Shown here piece after piece: positions 27,364-35,904 of a DNA stretch of 64,000 bases. The notes beneath the pieces were generated by a model. It was not told the origin of the DNA and searched no databases. It was given only the letters and a program-made list of their open reading frames with translations. Each line of letters begins with the position of its first letter. Position 1 is the stretch's first letter. A program made the position numbers and the translations under genes. Source of the DNA: a virus; IMG/VR virus record IMGVR_UViG_3300017751_003243, positions 19,021 to 83,020 of that record, one strand, 5' to 3'.

Positions 27364-28106
27364 AAATATTAGTAGCAGGATATGGAACAGTAGGAAAAGC
27401 ACATGAAACATATCTAAGACCTTCCTTTGATGTTGAGATATACGATCCAATGAAGGGCTATAACGATATAAGCAAGGACATAGACGGAGTAATCATATGT
27501 ACAGCAACACCATCATTTGAAAATGGTGCTTGTATAGTAAACTCTGTGTATGATGTAATAAGCAGAGTACCTAACGTGCCTATAATAATTAAAAGCACAA
27601 TAAGTTTAGAAGGTTGGAAGGCAATAAAACAAGACTTCCCCAAACATGATATTACATTTAGTCCGGAGTTTTTAAGAAACAAAACAGCAACAGAAGATTT
27701 AGCTAATTCAGAATATTTTATGTTAGCAGAAGGTAACACACAGTTTTGGAGTACAATATTAGTAACTATGTTTGGTACGCCAACAATTAACCTTTACAAT
27801 AAAGCAGAAGAATTAATACTTGTTAAATATTTCCGCAACAGTTTTCTAGCAAACAAGGTTGCTTTCTTTAATCAAGTTTATGATCTGTGTAAAGCTACAG
27901 GTGTAGACTATGATAAGGTTGCTGAAGGTGTAGGAAAAGATAGACGAATAGGTTCAAGCCACACAGAAGTTACAGAGGAAAGAGGCTTTGGTGGTCATTG
28001 TTTTCCTAAAGACATACAAGCAATAATTTATACTGCAAAACAAAACGGCGTTGACTTAACTTTGTTACAAGAAGCATTGGAGTATAATAAGAAAGTTAGA
28101 AAATGA
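27360..28106 (+). CDS. Short nucleotide-sugar dehydrogenase homologue
   Basis: 248 residues against 390-440 in the family. The Rossmann start is AGYGTVGKAH, followed by IKSTIS and FSPEFLRNKTA (family FNPEFLRE). The central helix is LVKYFRNSFLANKVAFFNQVYDLC, and the catalytic cysteine C214 lies in GFGGHCFPKD. The C-terminal UDP-binding domain is absent. It may act on an unusual or smaller substrate, or pair with another subunit. Overlaps its neighbours by 4 bp on both sides. Confidence 0.78.
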   Translation: MKILVAGYGTVGKAHETYLRPSFDVEIYDPMKGYNDISKDIDGVIICTATPSFENGACIVNSVYDVISRVPNVPIIIKSTISLEGWKAIKQDFPKHDITFSPEFLRNKTATEDLANSEYFMLAEGNTQFWSTILVTMFGTPTINLYNKAEELILVKYFRNSFLANKVAFFNQVYDLCKATGVDYDKVAEGVGKDRRIGSSHTEVTEERGFGGHCFPKDIQAIIYTAKQNGVDLTLLQEALEYNKKVRK

Positions 28107-28492
28107 GATTATTATTAGTAGCAATTTTTATGTGTATTATAGTTTCGGTAGGAGACAGTAAAGCATTAGATTTAAAACAGTTTTACAAAGAACCTTTAAC
28201 AGAAACTGATAAGGCAGGTATCATTGCTTTTAATATATTACAAACAATAGATATGTTACAGACTTTAGAAATAGCAAACAATGACAACTATTATGAAAAG
28301 AATAAAATATTAGGTAAGCACCCAAATGAGTTTCAAGTTATAACTTATTTTATTGCTAGAGGATTTGCACACTATGAAGCAACAAAGATGATACCTGAGA
28401 AATATAGATCCATATGGCATACGTATAATGTTGTTTATAATTATGATGTTATTAGAGATAATCACAGTATAGGAATAAGAATAGGCTTTTAA
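28103..28492 (+). CDS. Small exported/membrane-associated hypothetical protein
   Basis: 129 residues with a likely N-terminal signal (MRLLLVAIFMCIIVSVGDSKA). The rest has the phage pattern TLEIA..NYYEKNKILGKHPNEFQVITYFIARGFAHYEATKMIPEKYRS, which recurs in small phage proteins from memory, and ends in beta-like VIRDNHSIGIRIGF. Function unknown; probably periplasmic or inner-membrane associated. Coupled by ATGA to its upstream neighbour and abutting the methyltransferase. Confidence 0.75.
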   Translation: MRLLLVAIFMCIIVSVGDSKALDLKQFYKEPLTETDKAGIIAFNILQTIDMLQTLEIANNDNYYEKNKILGKHPNEFQVITYFIARGFAHYEATKMIPEKYRSIWHTYNVVYNYDVIRDNHSIGIRIGF

Positions 28493-29100
28493 TGAAAATA
28501 GATATACACGATATAAAGTTCTGGATGGACGCAATACGTAACAGCGAAGATAAAGAACGTACACTTGAGAGTTTCTGGGACGGTCAGATTAAAAGTAAGC
28601 TCTGGCTAATTGAAGCACTTGAAAAACACAAGTCTATTAGAAATGCAGAGTTTGTAATACATGGCGGTTGGAACGGAGTACTAGCTTGTATGATGTTCAA
28701 TAGTGAACTAGGTTGCAAACACATAACAAGCATTGACATAGATCCTAAGTGTAAAGAGATAGCAAGTACAATGAACAAACGTTATGAGATGGAAGGTAAG
28801 TTTGAAAGTGTAACTGCTGATATGTGTGAATATGAATATACTAGAGAGCCTTACTTTGTTATCAATACAAGCTGTGAACACATCACACAAGAACAATACA
28901 ACACTTGGTTAGACAAAGTACCAGATGGAGCACAAATTATTTTACAAAGTAACAATTACTTTGAATTAGATGAACACGTAAACTGTAGCAAGGACCTTAA
29001 AGAGTTTGAATGGAAAAGTAAATTAAATGTATCTGAAAAAGCAGAACTTGAACTGCCTAAGTATACAAGGTATATGTTAGTTGGAAGGAAAAACAAATGA
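28492..29100 (+). CDS. Class I SAM-dependent methyltransferase-like protein
   Basis: 202 residues. Motif I-like FVIHGGWNGVLACMMF (about 56), the acidic post-I strand ITSIDIDPKCKEIA (about 80), SVTADMCEY, and INTSCEHITQEQYNTWLDKVPDGAQIILQSNNYF. The layout is that of small Rossmann methyltransferases. Target unknown; glycan, lipid or small molecule are all possible in this setting. Overlaps hemC by 4 bp. Confidence 0.68.
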   Translation: MKIDIHDIKFWMDAIRNSEDKERTLESFWDGQIKSKLWLIEALEKHKSIRNAEFVIHGGWNGVLACMMFNSELGCKHITSIDIDPKCKEIASTMNKRYEMEGKFESVTADMCEYEYTREPYFVINTSCEHITQEQYNTWLDKVPDGAQIILQSNNYFELDEHVNCSKDLKEFEWKSKLNVSEKAELELPKYTRYMLVGRKNK

Positions 29101-29936
29101 AAGTAAGGGTAGGAGTTAGAGGTAGTGAACTAGCATTGTCAATGGCAGAAATAGTAACTAGAAAATTAGAACAACTAAACTGTACTGTAGAAATTGTTCC
29201 AATCAAATCAGATGGAGATATCCACGAAGATAAAGTTATTGCTGATATAGGTGGCAAAGGAGTGTTTTGTAAACGCATAGAAGATGAATTGTACAATGGT
29301 GCTGTTGATGTAGCTGTACACAGCACAAAGGACTTACCAACTGTAATGCCAAAAGAGTTAATACTTGCGGCAGTATTAAAACGTAACGATCCAAGAGATT
29401 GTTACTTGGGTAAATTCTTTCCAGGTGCAAGAGTAGGAACAGGTAGTCCAAGAAGAATAGCACAACTTAAAAATAACTTTAAGGTAGACTTTGAGATAAA
29501 ACATATCAGAGGAAATATTGCAACACGCATTAAGAAATTAAATGACGGTGATTATGATGCCATTATTTTGGCAAGAGCAGGACTTGAAATACTAGGATTA
29601 GAAAAATATATAACACATACATTTGACTTTGATAAAATGTTACCAGCGGTTGGACAAGGTGTTATTGCTGTACAGACACGTACTATGAGCCCTTACACAG
29701 CTCTAGTAAGGCAAATAAACCACTTGGATACATTTTATAGTGTATTAGCAGAACGTACAGCATTGAAGTTCTTAGACGGTGATTGTCATAGTGCAGTAGG
29801 AGTACTTGCACAGGTAGTAGGAGATTGTATTACACTAAAAGGAATCAACTACGAAAACATGAAACAGTCTACAGTTACAGGAAAGATATTGGAATATAAA
29901 CAAATAGGTGAACAAGTAGGATTAGCAATAAAATGA
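29097..29936 (+). CDS. hemC: Porphobilinogen deaminase (hydroxymethylbilane synthase)
   Basis: 279 residues, about 30 shorter than typical. Joins four porphobilinogen units into hydroxymethylbilane. RVGVRGSELALSMAE is the N-terminal signature. DVAVHSTKDLPTVMP holds the catalytic Asp (D79). VGTGSPRRIAQL, IRGNIATRIKKL, LPAVGQGVIAVQTR and DGDCHSAVG are present; C230 of the last attaches the dipyrromethane cofactor. All key residues are present, so activity is expected. The shortening is in domain 3. Second haem gene in the window, with hemE at 13413. Confidence 0.95.
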   Translation: MKVRVGVRGSELALSMAEIVTRKLEQLNCTVEIVPIKSDGDIHEDKVIADIGGKGVFCKRIEDELYNGAVDVAVHSTKDLPTVMPKELILAAVLKRNDPRDCYLGKFFPGARVGTGSPRRIAQLKNNFKVDFEIKHIRGNIATRIKKLNDGDYDAIILARAGLEILGLEKYITHTFDFDKMLPAVGQGVIAVQTRTMSPYTALVRQINHLDTFYSVLAERTALKFLDGDCHSAVGVLAQVVGDCITLKGINYENMKQSTVTGKILEYKQIGEQVGLAIK

Positions 29937-31237
29937 GTAAAACATTTTGCCCACTACCCTGGATACATTTAGCGACACGACCTAACGGAGATGTTAGAGT
30001 TTGCTGTACTGCCAATGCCAGTGGTGCGGGTAAACAAGATGAAAAGACAGCAGGACTTGTTAAGAAAGATGGTATTGCTATGAACCTACGTGACCATACA
30101 ATAGAAGAAGTATGGAACAGCGAACACATGAGAAGAACAAGACTTCAAATGCTCAATGGCGAAATACCTGCTAGTTGTACTAAATGCTTTAATGAAGAAG
30201 CAAAAGGTATTTCAAGTAAACGCCAATGGGAAAGTGCAGAATGGAAAGAACGTTTAGACTTTGATAAACTTATTGCAAGTACAAAGGAAGATGGTACTGC
30301 ACCTGTAAACATTCCTTACTTCGATTTACGTTTAGGTAACCTATGCCAATTGAAATGCGTTATGTGTAGTCCACATGATAGTTCAAGTTGGATTAAAGAA
30401 TGGAAACTACAGTATCCGCAGTATAAGAACAAGGACCTAGTTGCTGACCAAGGTTGGGACGATCAATATGATTATACCTGGTATAAAAAAGGATCGTTTA
30501 TAGATTCAATGAAAGACCAGGCACAGCATATACAAGAACTGTACTTTGCAGGCGGAGAACCGTTACTAATACCTGAACATTATAAAATATTAGAGTTTAT
30601 GGTCGACGAAGGATATGCAAAAAATTGCAACCTACGATATAATTCAAATGGATTAGAATTACCAGACAAGTTATTTAAACTATGGGATCATTTTAAGGAA
30701 GTACGTTTTAATTTTAGCATTGACGCATATGGTGAACGTAATGATTATATACGTTACCCAAGCAAGTGGTCGGACGTTGAAACCAACTTAAAGAGATTAG
30801 ATCAAAATACAAAGGATAATACGGTTATCAATATTGCCTGTGCAATACAATTATTAAACGTAGGTTACATAGATGAATTAGCTGAATGGAAAATGGATCA
30901 AGGCTTTAGCAAGATTAATCCATCAATGTTTGGCGGCGGAATCATAGGAACGCATTTGGTTTATTTGCCATCGTACCTAAATGTACAAGTACTACCACAA
31001 GAAGCAAAACTATGGGCTAAACAAAAGATTGAAAATTTTATTGACAGACAGAAGTTTAATTTAGAATTTAATCAACACCCATACGGTGCTCAACGTTGGA
31101 GAGGACTAATTAAATACATGATGCAAGATGATTGGGGAAACAAACTTCCTGCACTACAAGAATACTTAAAGATAACAGATGAAAGACGTGAAACAGACTT
31201 TAGAAAAACATTTCCAGAGCTTGGGAGATATATGTAA
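29933..31237 (+). CDS. Radical SAM protein with N-terminal twitch/SPASM-like domain
   Basis: 434 residues. N-terminal cluster region FCPLPWIHLATRPNGDVRVCC, TIEEVWNSEHMRRTRLQML and PASCTKCFNEEAKG. The core cysteines are C138, C142 and C145 (CQLKCVMC), followed by LYFAGGEPLLIPEHYKIL and FSIDAYGERNDYIRYPSKW. The tail FRKTFPELGRYM resembles the 18718 protein. It directly precedes a class III aminotransferase gene (1-bp overlap), which may act on the same product. Confidence 0.88.
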   Translation: MSKTFCPLPWIHLATRPNGDVRVCCTANASGAGKQDEKTAGLVKKDGIAMNLRDHTIEEVWNSEHMRRTRLQMLNGEIPASCTKCFNEEAKGISSKRQWESAEWKERLDFDKLIASTKEDGTAPVNIPYFDLRLGNLCQLKCVMCSPHDSSSWIKEWKLQYPQYKNKDLVADQGWDDQYDYTWYKKGSFIDSMKDQAQHIQELYFAGGEPLLIPEHYKILEFMVDEGYAKNCNLRYNSNGLELPDKLFKLWDHFKEVRFNFSIDAYGERNDYIRYPSKWSDVETNLKRLDQNTKDNTVINIACAIQLLNVGYIDELAEWKMDQGFSKINPSMFGGGIIGTHLVYLPSYLNVQVLPQEAKLWAKQKIENFIDRQKFNLEFNQHPYGAQRWRGLIKYMMQDDWGNKLPALQEYLKITDERRETDFRKTFPELGRYM

Positions 31238-32358
31238 TGGAATATAAAGGACTAATACTAGGACAACAGACTGACGTAAGTGTAGACACTGAACACTGGA
31301 AGTTTGGCACAATTAAAGACGGAGTCAAGTTAATTGACAACCTTTTATATTATAGTGCGTTTAGTCTAGGATATGACGACCATGGTATCATTGATAAAGT
31401 ATGTACTAGAATGAAAGGATTCAAACACGAGACAGGTGACAGTTTGTTTTTTGGTCATTCAGGACCAGCTGTAAATTCACCACACATTGATTTAGCAAAT
31501 AGATTGTATAACATGACCGATGGATACAGACCTGTGTTTGCATTATCAGGAAGTGACGGAGTAGAAGTTGCTATCAAGTTAGCCTTTGCATATCATCAAA
31601 GATGTGGAAATACTAGAAAGAAAATAGTATCATTTGACGATGCGTATCATGGATCAACTTTACTGTCAATGAGTGTTGGAGATGTACACTTTCAAAGTGC
31701 ATACTACGGAATGGATCCATATCAAAACGTAATTAAATTATCACGCAATAATTTAGAACAGGAAGTTGATTGGGACGATGTTGCTTGTATCGTTGTAGAA
31801 ACTTGTCCACATGATCAAGATATATCACCTTATGGGTATGACGTTTGGAATAAAGTAAATGAGATACAAGCCAAACATGATGTACTCGTAATCATAGATG
31901 ATGTGTTTATGGGTGGCGGTAAAACAGGAGACTTCTTTGGTTGGAGTAAACAACCTGTTAAGCCTGATCTATTTGTAATGGGCAAGGCAATTACAGGAGG
32001 CTTCTTTCCGTTATCAATGGCTATGTTTAATGAGAAAGTACATGAAAAAATAAAAGACGGAAAGTGGTTACATGGACACACATACAGTATGACCCTGTCA
32101 GGTGTATTGTGTATGGACGAATACTTAAACGTTTTAGAAAATTACAAGTATATGGATAACGTTAATAATGTTATAGAACTTGCAAGACAGAATTTATCAA
32201 TCGATGGTTGGAACATCAGCGGAAACTTTGGCACTACTTTTATGATAAACAAAAGTGATAAGCATTTTAGGTTTATTGTACCTATTAATGCAGACCAAGA
32301 ATACTTTGATGCAATACCAGATACGTTAAAAGAAATGGAAAAGGTACACGGATTATGA
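31237..32358 (+). CDS. Class III PLP-dependent aminotransferase
   Basis: 373 residues. FALSGSDGVEVAIKLAF (about 103), SFDDAYHGSTL, the PLP-binding Asp (D221) in VIIDDVFMGGGKTGDFFG, the Schiff-base lysine K250 in GKAITGGFFPLSMA, and HGHTYSMTLSGVLC. These define the ornithine/acetylornithine/BioA/HemL fold. The window also has hemC and hemE, but the active-site neighbourhood is not distinctively HemL-like. A sugar or amino-acid aminotransferase is equally likely. About 50-60 residues shorter than BioA or HemL. Confidence 0.8.
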   Translation: MEYKGLILGQQTDVSVDTEHWKFGTIKDGVKLIDNLLYYSAFSLGYDDHGIIDKVCTRMKGFKHETGDSLFFGHSGPAVNSPHIDLANRLYNMTDGYRPVFALSGSDGVEVAIKLAFAYHQRCGNTRKKIVSFDDAYHGSTLLSMSVGDVHFQSAYYGMDPYQNVIKLSRNNLEQEVDWDDVACIVVETCPHDQDISPYGYDVWNKVNEIQAKHDVLVIIDDVFMGGGKTGDFFGWSKQPVKPDLFVMGKAITGGFFPLSMAMFNEKVHEKIKDGKWLHGHTYSMTLSGVLCMDEYLNVLENYKYMDNVNNVIELARQNLSIDGWNISGNFGTTFMINKSDKHFRFIVPINADQEYFDAIPDTLKEMEKVHGL

Positions 32359-32879
32359 GAGTAGGAATCACAGGACATTTGTCAGGACTAGGTAAAGAAC
32401 TTTATACACGCATACCAGATAGTATAGGATTTGACTTAGGCAGTCATCATGACATAAAAAATCCTGATCCTTGGATTGACGCCTTATTAAGTTGTGACGT
32501 TTTTATTAACAATGCGTATGATGGATTTCATCAAGCTAATATGTTAGAAAAAGTTTTTTTAAAGTGGATGAATGAGGATAAAACAATTATAAACATTAGC
32601 AGTACTGCTTCTGAAATAAAACATATAAATTATCAAATGGGATTTTATCCTATACATAAAAAAGCACTAGACGAAGCCTGCATGAGATTACAACACATAG
32701 AGAAAAAGTGTAGAGTAGTAAATATTAAAATAGGTTGGATGGACACGCCTATGACAGAAGGATTTGATACAGCTAAATTGCCCGTTGATGGTGTAGCCAC
32801 AAAGATTATAGATGTAATGAATGATAAAGATATAACATCAATAACAATAGAAGGTCCATGGCAAAAGTGGGATTACTAA
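32355..32879 (+). CDS. Short-chain dehydrogenase/reductase
   Basis: 174 residues, compact for the family (about 250). GITGHLSGLGKEL is a TGxxxGxG NAD(P) site. VFINNAYDG is the NNAG-like motif, IINISSTAS holds the serine, and YPIHK gives YxxxK. VNIKIGWMDTP follows. Likely reduces or epimerises a small sugar or keto intermediate. Paralogue of the protein at 33809-34360; the two flank a radical SAM gene. Confidence 0.74.
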   Translation: MRVGITGHLSGLGKELYTRIPDSIGFDLGSHHDIKNPDPWIDALLSCDVFINNAYDGFHQANMLEKVFLKWMNEDKTIINISSTASEIKHINYQMGFYPIHKKALDEACMRLQHIEKKCRVVNIKIGWMDTPMTEGFDTAKLPVDGVATKIIDVMNDKDITSITIEGPWQKWDY

Positions 32880-33812
32880 ATGAAACTAGTATACAAGGAC
32901 ATTACAAAAAACGATTGGTTCTTAGTTAGTTGGACACTATCTAATAAGTGTAACTATCGTTGTGAGTACTGCCCCGACATACTACACAATGGTAGCACAG
33001 GACAACCACGTTGGGAAACTGTAGAACGTTTTATAAAAAATTTAAAAGTAAACAAGGATATCTGTTTTAGAATAAGTGGTGGTGAACCTACGTATTGGAA
33101 ACACTTTATAGACATGGCAAAGTGTGCCAAGGAGCAAGGACATAAGTTTACATTTGTAAGTAATGGAAGTCAAAAGCCAGAGTACTTCAAACGTATTGCA
33201 CCCTATACAGATGCTATGATGTTAAGCTATCATAAAGCATACGCAGATCCAGAACATTTTATAAAAGTAATAAATGAAAGCGGAATCAATACAGTTGTAA
33301 ACATGATGTTATTGCCAACAGACTTTGAAGAAGCATTTAAGATATCAGAACTAATTTATAGCAATACAGATATAGCAAGTATTGAGCCTAAAGTTATTGT
33401 AGATAAAACATCTAGTGAAAGTATTACAAATGAAGTTGTTACATATACACAGCAACAAAAGGATACAATTAAGAATTGGCCCTTTAGTAGAGATATACAT
33501 TTCGGAGATGTACACAGAGGCGAAATGCAATTACAATACAATGACTGGTTCAAGGATAGCAAAGACGTAGACGCTAATCAACTAATACTAGAAGGTAAGA
33601 ACAAATTTGTAGGTTGGAAATGTTGGGCAGGTGTTGACGGAGTAAATATAGATATGTGGGGCAATATGTATAGAGCAGACTGTCAGTTCGGTGGAGCAAT
33701 AGGTAATTTAGAAAGATACAAGTTGCCAACAGAACCTATAGTATGTGGTAAAAGCATTTGCAGTTGTCTAAGCGACATATACATTAAGAAAGAACAAGTA
33801 GCAGAACTATGA
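32880..33812 (+). CDS. Radical SAM protein (CNYRCEYC)
   Basis: 310 residues. Cluster cysteines 24, 28 and 31 lie in LSNKCNYRCEYCPDIL. FRISGGEPTYWKHFIDMAK is the SAM-binding segment, and FVSNGSQKPEYF follows. The C-terminal cysteines (VGWKCWAG, ADCQFGG, CGKSICSC) align with those of the 24787 protein. It starts directly at the stop of one SDR gene and overlaps the next SDR gene by 4 bp. This suggests a three-gene functional unit. Confidence 0.84.
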   Translation: MKLVYKDITKNDWFLVSWTLSNKCNYRCEYCPDILHNGSTGQPRWETVERFIKNLKVNKDICFRISGGEPTYWKHFIDMAKCAKEQGHKFTFVSNGSQKPEYFKRIAPYTDAMMLSYHKAYADPEHFIKVINESGINTVVNMMLLPTDFEEAFKISELIYSNTDIASIEPKVIVDKTSSESITNEVVTYTQQQKDTIKNWPFSRDIHFGDVHRGEMQLQYNDWFKDSKDVDANQLILEGKNKFVGWKCWAGVDGVNIDMWGNMYRADCQFGGAIGNLERYKLPTEPIVCGKSICSCLSDIYIKKEQVAEL

Positions 33813-34360
33813 GCAAAATATTAGTAACAGGAAATCCTAACTACGAAGGTTTATGCAAAGGTATCTATGAAGCATATAATCATAATAGGGTAGAGTTCAT
33901 TGGCAGATGGAATGACTGGGATCTAGGAGACTTTGAAAAAGTCGCCAACTATGCGAAAGACTTTGATGTATTTGTAAACAGTCAGTATGGTCCTGATGGA
34001 GAACAGGTAGATATATTAAATGCTGTATACGATAAGTTTGAAAGAGGACATATAATTAATATCAGCAGTACAACAAGTTTCTGGGGTGACGGTTATAGTC
34101 CGGAAGGGTATCTTGAAAACAAAACTGCACTTGATAAAAGAAGCAAAGAACTTTGTAAGAATGTATGTTGGGGTAATAGTAAAATACGTATGAGCAATAT
34201 TGCTTTTGGTCAACTAAATTCTAAAACACAAAAATTAAAAGACGATAAACACAAAATTAGTTTACAACAAGCAGGGCAACTTGTTAAGTGGGTAATTGAT
34301 AGTCCTACTTACACCAACGTTCACTATATAGCACTTGATCCTATACAAACAGATCTTTAA
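33809..34360 (+). CDS. SDR-like protein with degenerate NAD(P) site
   Basis: 183 residues. The N-terminus ILVTGNPNYEGLCKGIY has lost the regular TGxxxGxG spacing. VFVNSQYGPDG takes the place of NNAG, IINISSTTS holds the serine, and the YxxxK is in GYLENKTALDKRS. It resembles the SDR at 32355 and may be a subunit or a specialised paralogue. Last gene of the second + operon; its end overlaps a convergent radical SAM gene by 20 bp. Confidence 0.66.
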   Translation: MSKILVTGNPNYEGLCKGIYEAYNHNRVEFIGRWNDWDLGDFEKVANYAKDFDVFVNSQYGPDGEQVDILNAVYDKFERGHIINISSTTSFWGDGYSPEGYLENKTALDKRSKELCKNVCWGNSKIRMSNIAFGQLNSKTQKLKDDKHKISLQQAGQLVKWVIDSPTYTNVHYIALDPIQTDL

Positions 34361-35468
34361 GTTCAGGACAATAATCTAACACACTTGTATTTCTAATCTT
34401 ATCTAGATCTTTAGTATAGTTTACAAACAAGTCTATATGTTTACCTAGTTCCTTATCTTGTTCATATGTAATCTTAGGAAATCTAAAATCAATCTTATCT
34501 AGTATCTCGTTAGGTAATATTCTAGGATTCAAGTAAGGCGGTTTAGCAACTACATTATTAAAATATATTTCCCAGTTGTCTTTTTTATTTTCTTCAAACC
34601 ACCACCATATCTTATCTAGGTGTGCAATATTATATGCCATAACAGTTACAGCAATAATAATTCTATCAAAGTCGTACTGCTTTAGGTTTTCATTTAGTTG
34701 ATCAAACGTAAAGTTCTTTCCACCTCTAATGTATTCATACAGCTTACCTGTTCCTTCTAAACTTACTGTCCATTTAGTTTCGCCAAAGTGTCTAGCAAGT
34801 TCCTGTATTTCTTCATCAACGATCGTACCATTCGTTGTCCAGTCAAGTGTAACATTTTTTGCAACTCCTAAGTCTATAAACTTCTGCAATATCTTTTTGT
34901 TTGCAGGCTCCATGTAAGGTTCTCCACCCTTGATACTTAGATAACGTAAGTTCATAAATGGTGTGGGATCCTCGAATAATTTTTCTATGATCTGATCGCT
35001 TTTATTAGTGTAACCAAATTCTGGATCGTCAGTTCTTCTAAAATACGGGTTACCATTTTGTGCAAGTTTAAGATCGTCCTTGACCCAAGCACTAGAATTG
35101 ATACCGTCACACATACGACATTTTAGGTTACATATATTACTCATATTAAACTCCAAAAAGTAGATATCTGTGAAGTCTTTTGAGTAATCATATCCCTTGT
35201 CCTTAACCATAGGATTCAAAATATCTTCAAAAAATTTACGCCTGCTATGACCCACAGAAGCTTCTTTTAAAGCACATTGTTCGCACTCGGGCGGTAACAC
35301 TCCACTACGGATAGAATCACGTGTGTATGACGCTGTATAGCTGTTTAAAAGGTCATTTAAAGGTGTTTGTAGCACGTTTCCGTAACGTTTTAAGTACACT
35401 CCGTCCGGTACTATATCACCGTTAAAACGTACCAAAATACTATGCCAAGGTGCCAAGCATTTCATCAT
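34341..35468 (-). CDS. Radical SAM protein with N-terminal twitch/SPASM-like domain
   Basis: 375 residues from the ATG at 35468, which has GGAG 6 bp upstream; a GTG 18 bp further up is less likely. N-terminal CLAPWHSILVRFNGDIVPDG and CEQCALKEASVGHSRR; core cysteines C113, C117 and C120 (CNLKCRMC); then YLSIKGGEPYMEP, DWTTNGT and VSLEGTGKLYEYIRGG. It is the last gene of a - strand operon with two other radical SAM genes and a kinase-like gene, overlapping the latter by 29 bp. Confidence 0.86.
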   Translation of the reverse strand: MMKCLAPWHSILVRFNGDIVPDGVYLKRYGNVLQTPLNDLLNSYTASYTRDSIRSGVLPPECEQCALKEASVGHSRRKFFEDILNPMVKDKGYDYSKDFTDIYFLEFNMSNICNLKCRMCDGINSSAWVKDDLKLAQNGNPYFRRTDDPEFGYTNKSDQIIEKLFEDPTPFMNLRYLSIKGGEPYMEPANKKILQKFIDLGVAKNVTLDWTTNGTIVDEEIQELARHFGETKWTVSLEGTGKLYEYIRGGKNFTFDQLNENLKQYDFDRIIIAVTVMAYNIAHLDKIWWWFEENKKDNWEIYFNNVVAKPPYLNPRILPNEILDKIDFRFPKITYEQDKELGKHIDLFVNYTKDLDKIRNTSVLDYCPELKDLFV

Positions 35469-35904
35469 ATTTCTCTCCAAAAGCACTCCTTAGATCACTA
35501 TCCAATTTCTTGTGTATATCTAACGGTTCGTGCAATCCTACGTTATCCCAATCTATAAGATACATATTATCTCCGTCAATTAAGATGTTACTCAACACCC
35601 AATCATAATGCACATAAGGTGACGTTTGTTTAATGCTGTCTATACAGAAGTCATATATCTTTCTAACAAACTCCGGGGTATGTTCAAATGTATTTGCAGG
35701 TACACCTGGAACTATATGGTAATCAATCCATGTTGAGTTTGTAGTTACTCCACAATCAATTACCCAACCCTCCATTACTGTATTCAATACCGCAACGTGT
35801 TCTTCCATCATTTCTTGATGTACGCCTTCCCAGACTTTTCTATATCTATCTTCTAGCTTATAGACCTTACGTTGCTTTTCTTTGTTCTCTTTAATTAATT
35901 CCAT
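35440..35904 (-). CDS. APH/choline-kinase-like phosphotransferase fragment
   Basis: 154 residues. VHYDWVLSNILIDGDNMYLIDWDNVGLHEPL shows the kinase HxDxxxxN catalytic loop and a ID(W)D metal-binding segment (about 98-127). The N-terminal lobe is nearly absent, retaining only a possible hinge (WIDYHIVPG), so ATP binding may be altered. It may phosphorylate a small sugar or amino alcohol, or be a remnant. Overlaps the radical SAM genes on both sides (14 and 29 bp), which argues for retained translation. Confidence 0.6.
   Translation of the reverse strand: MELIKENKEKQRKVYKLEDRYRKVWEGVHQEMMEEHVAVLNTVMEGWVIDCGVTTNSTWIDYHIVPGVPANTFEHTPEFVRKIYDFCIDSIKQTSPYVHYDWVLSNILIDGDNMYLIDWDNVGLHEPLDIHKKLDSDLRSAFGEKYDEMLGTLA

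Noticed and set aside
31237-32358. Naming the class III aminotransferase hemL
   Set aside because: No HemL-specific region is evident and the chain is short; only the superfamily is supported.
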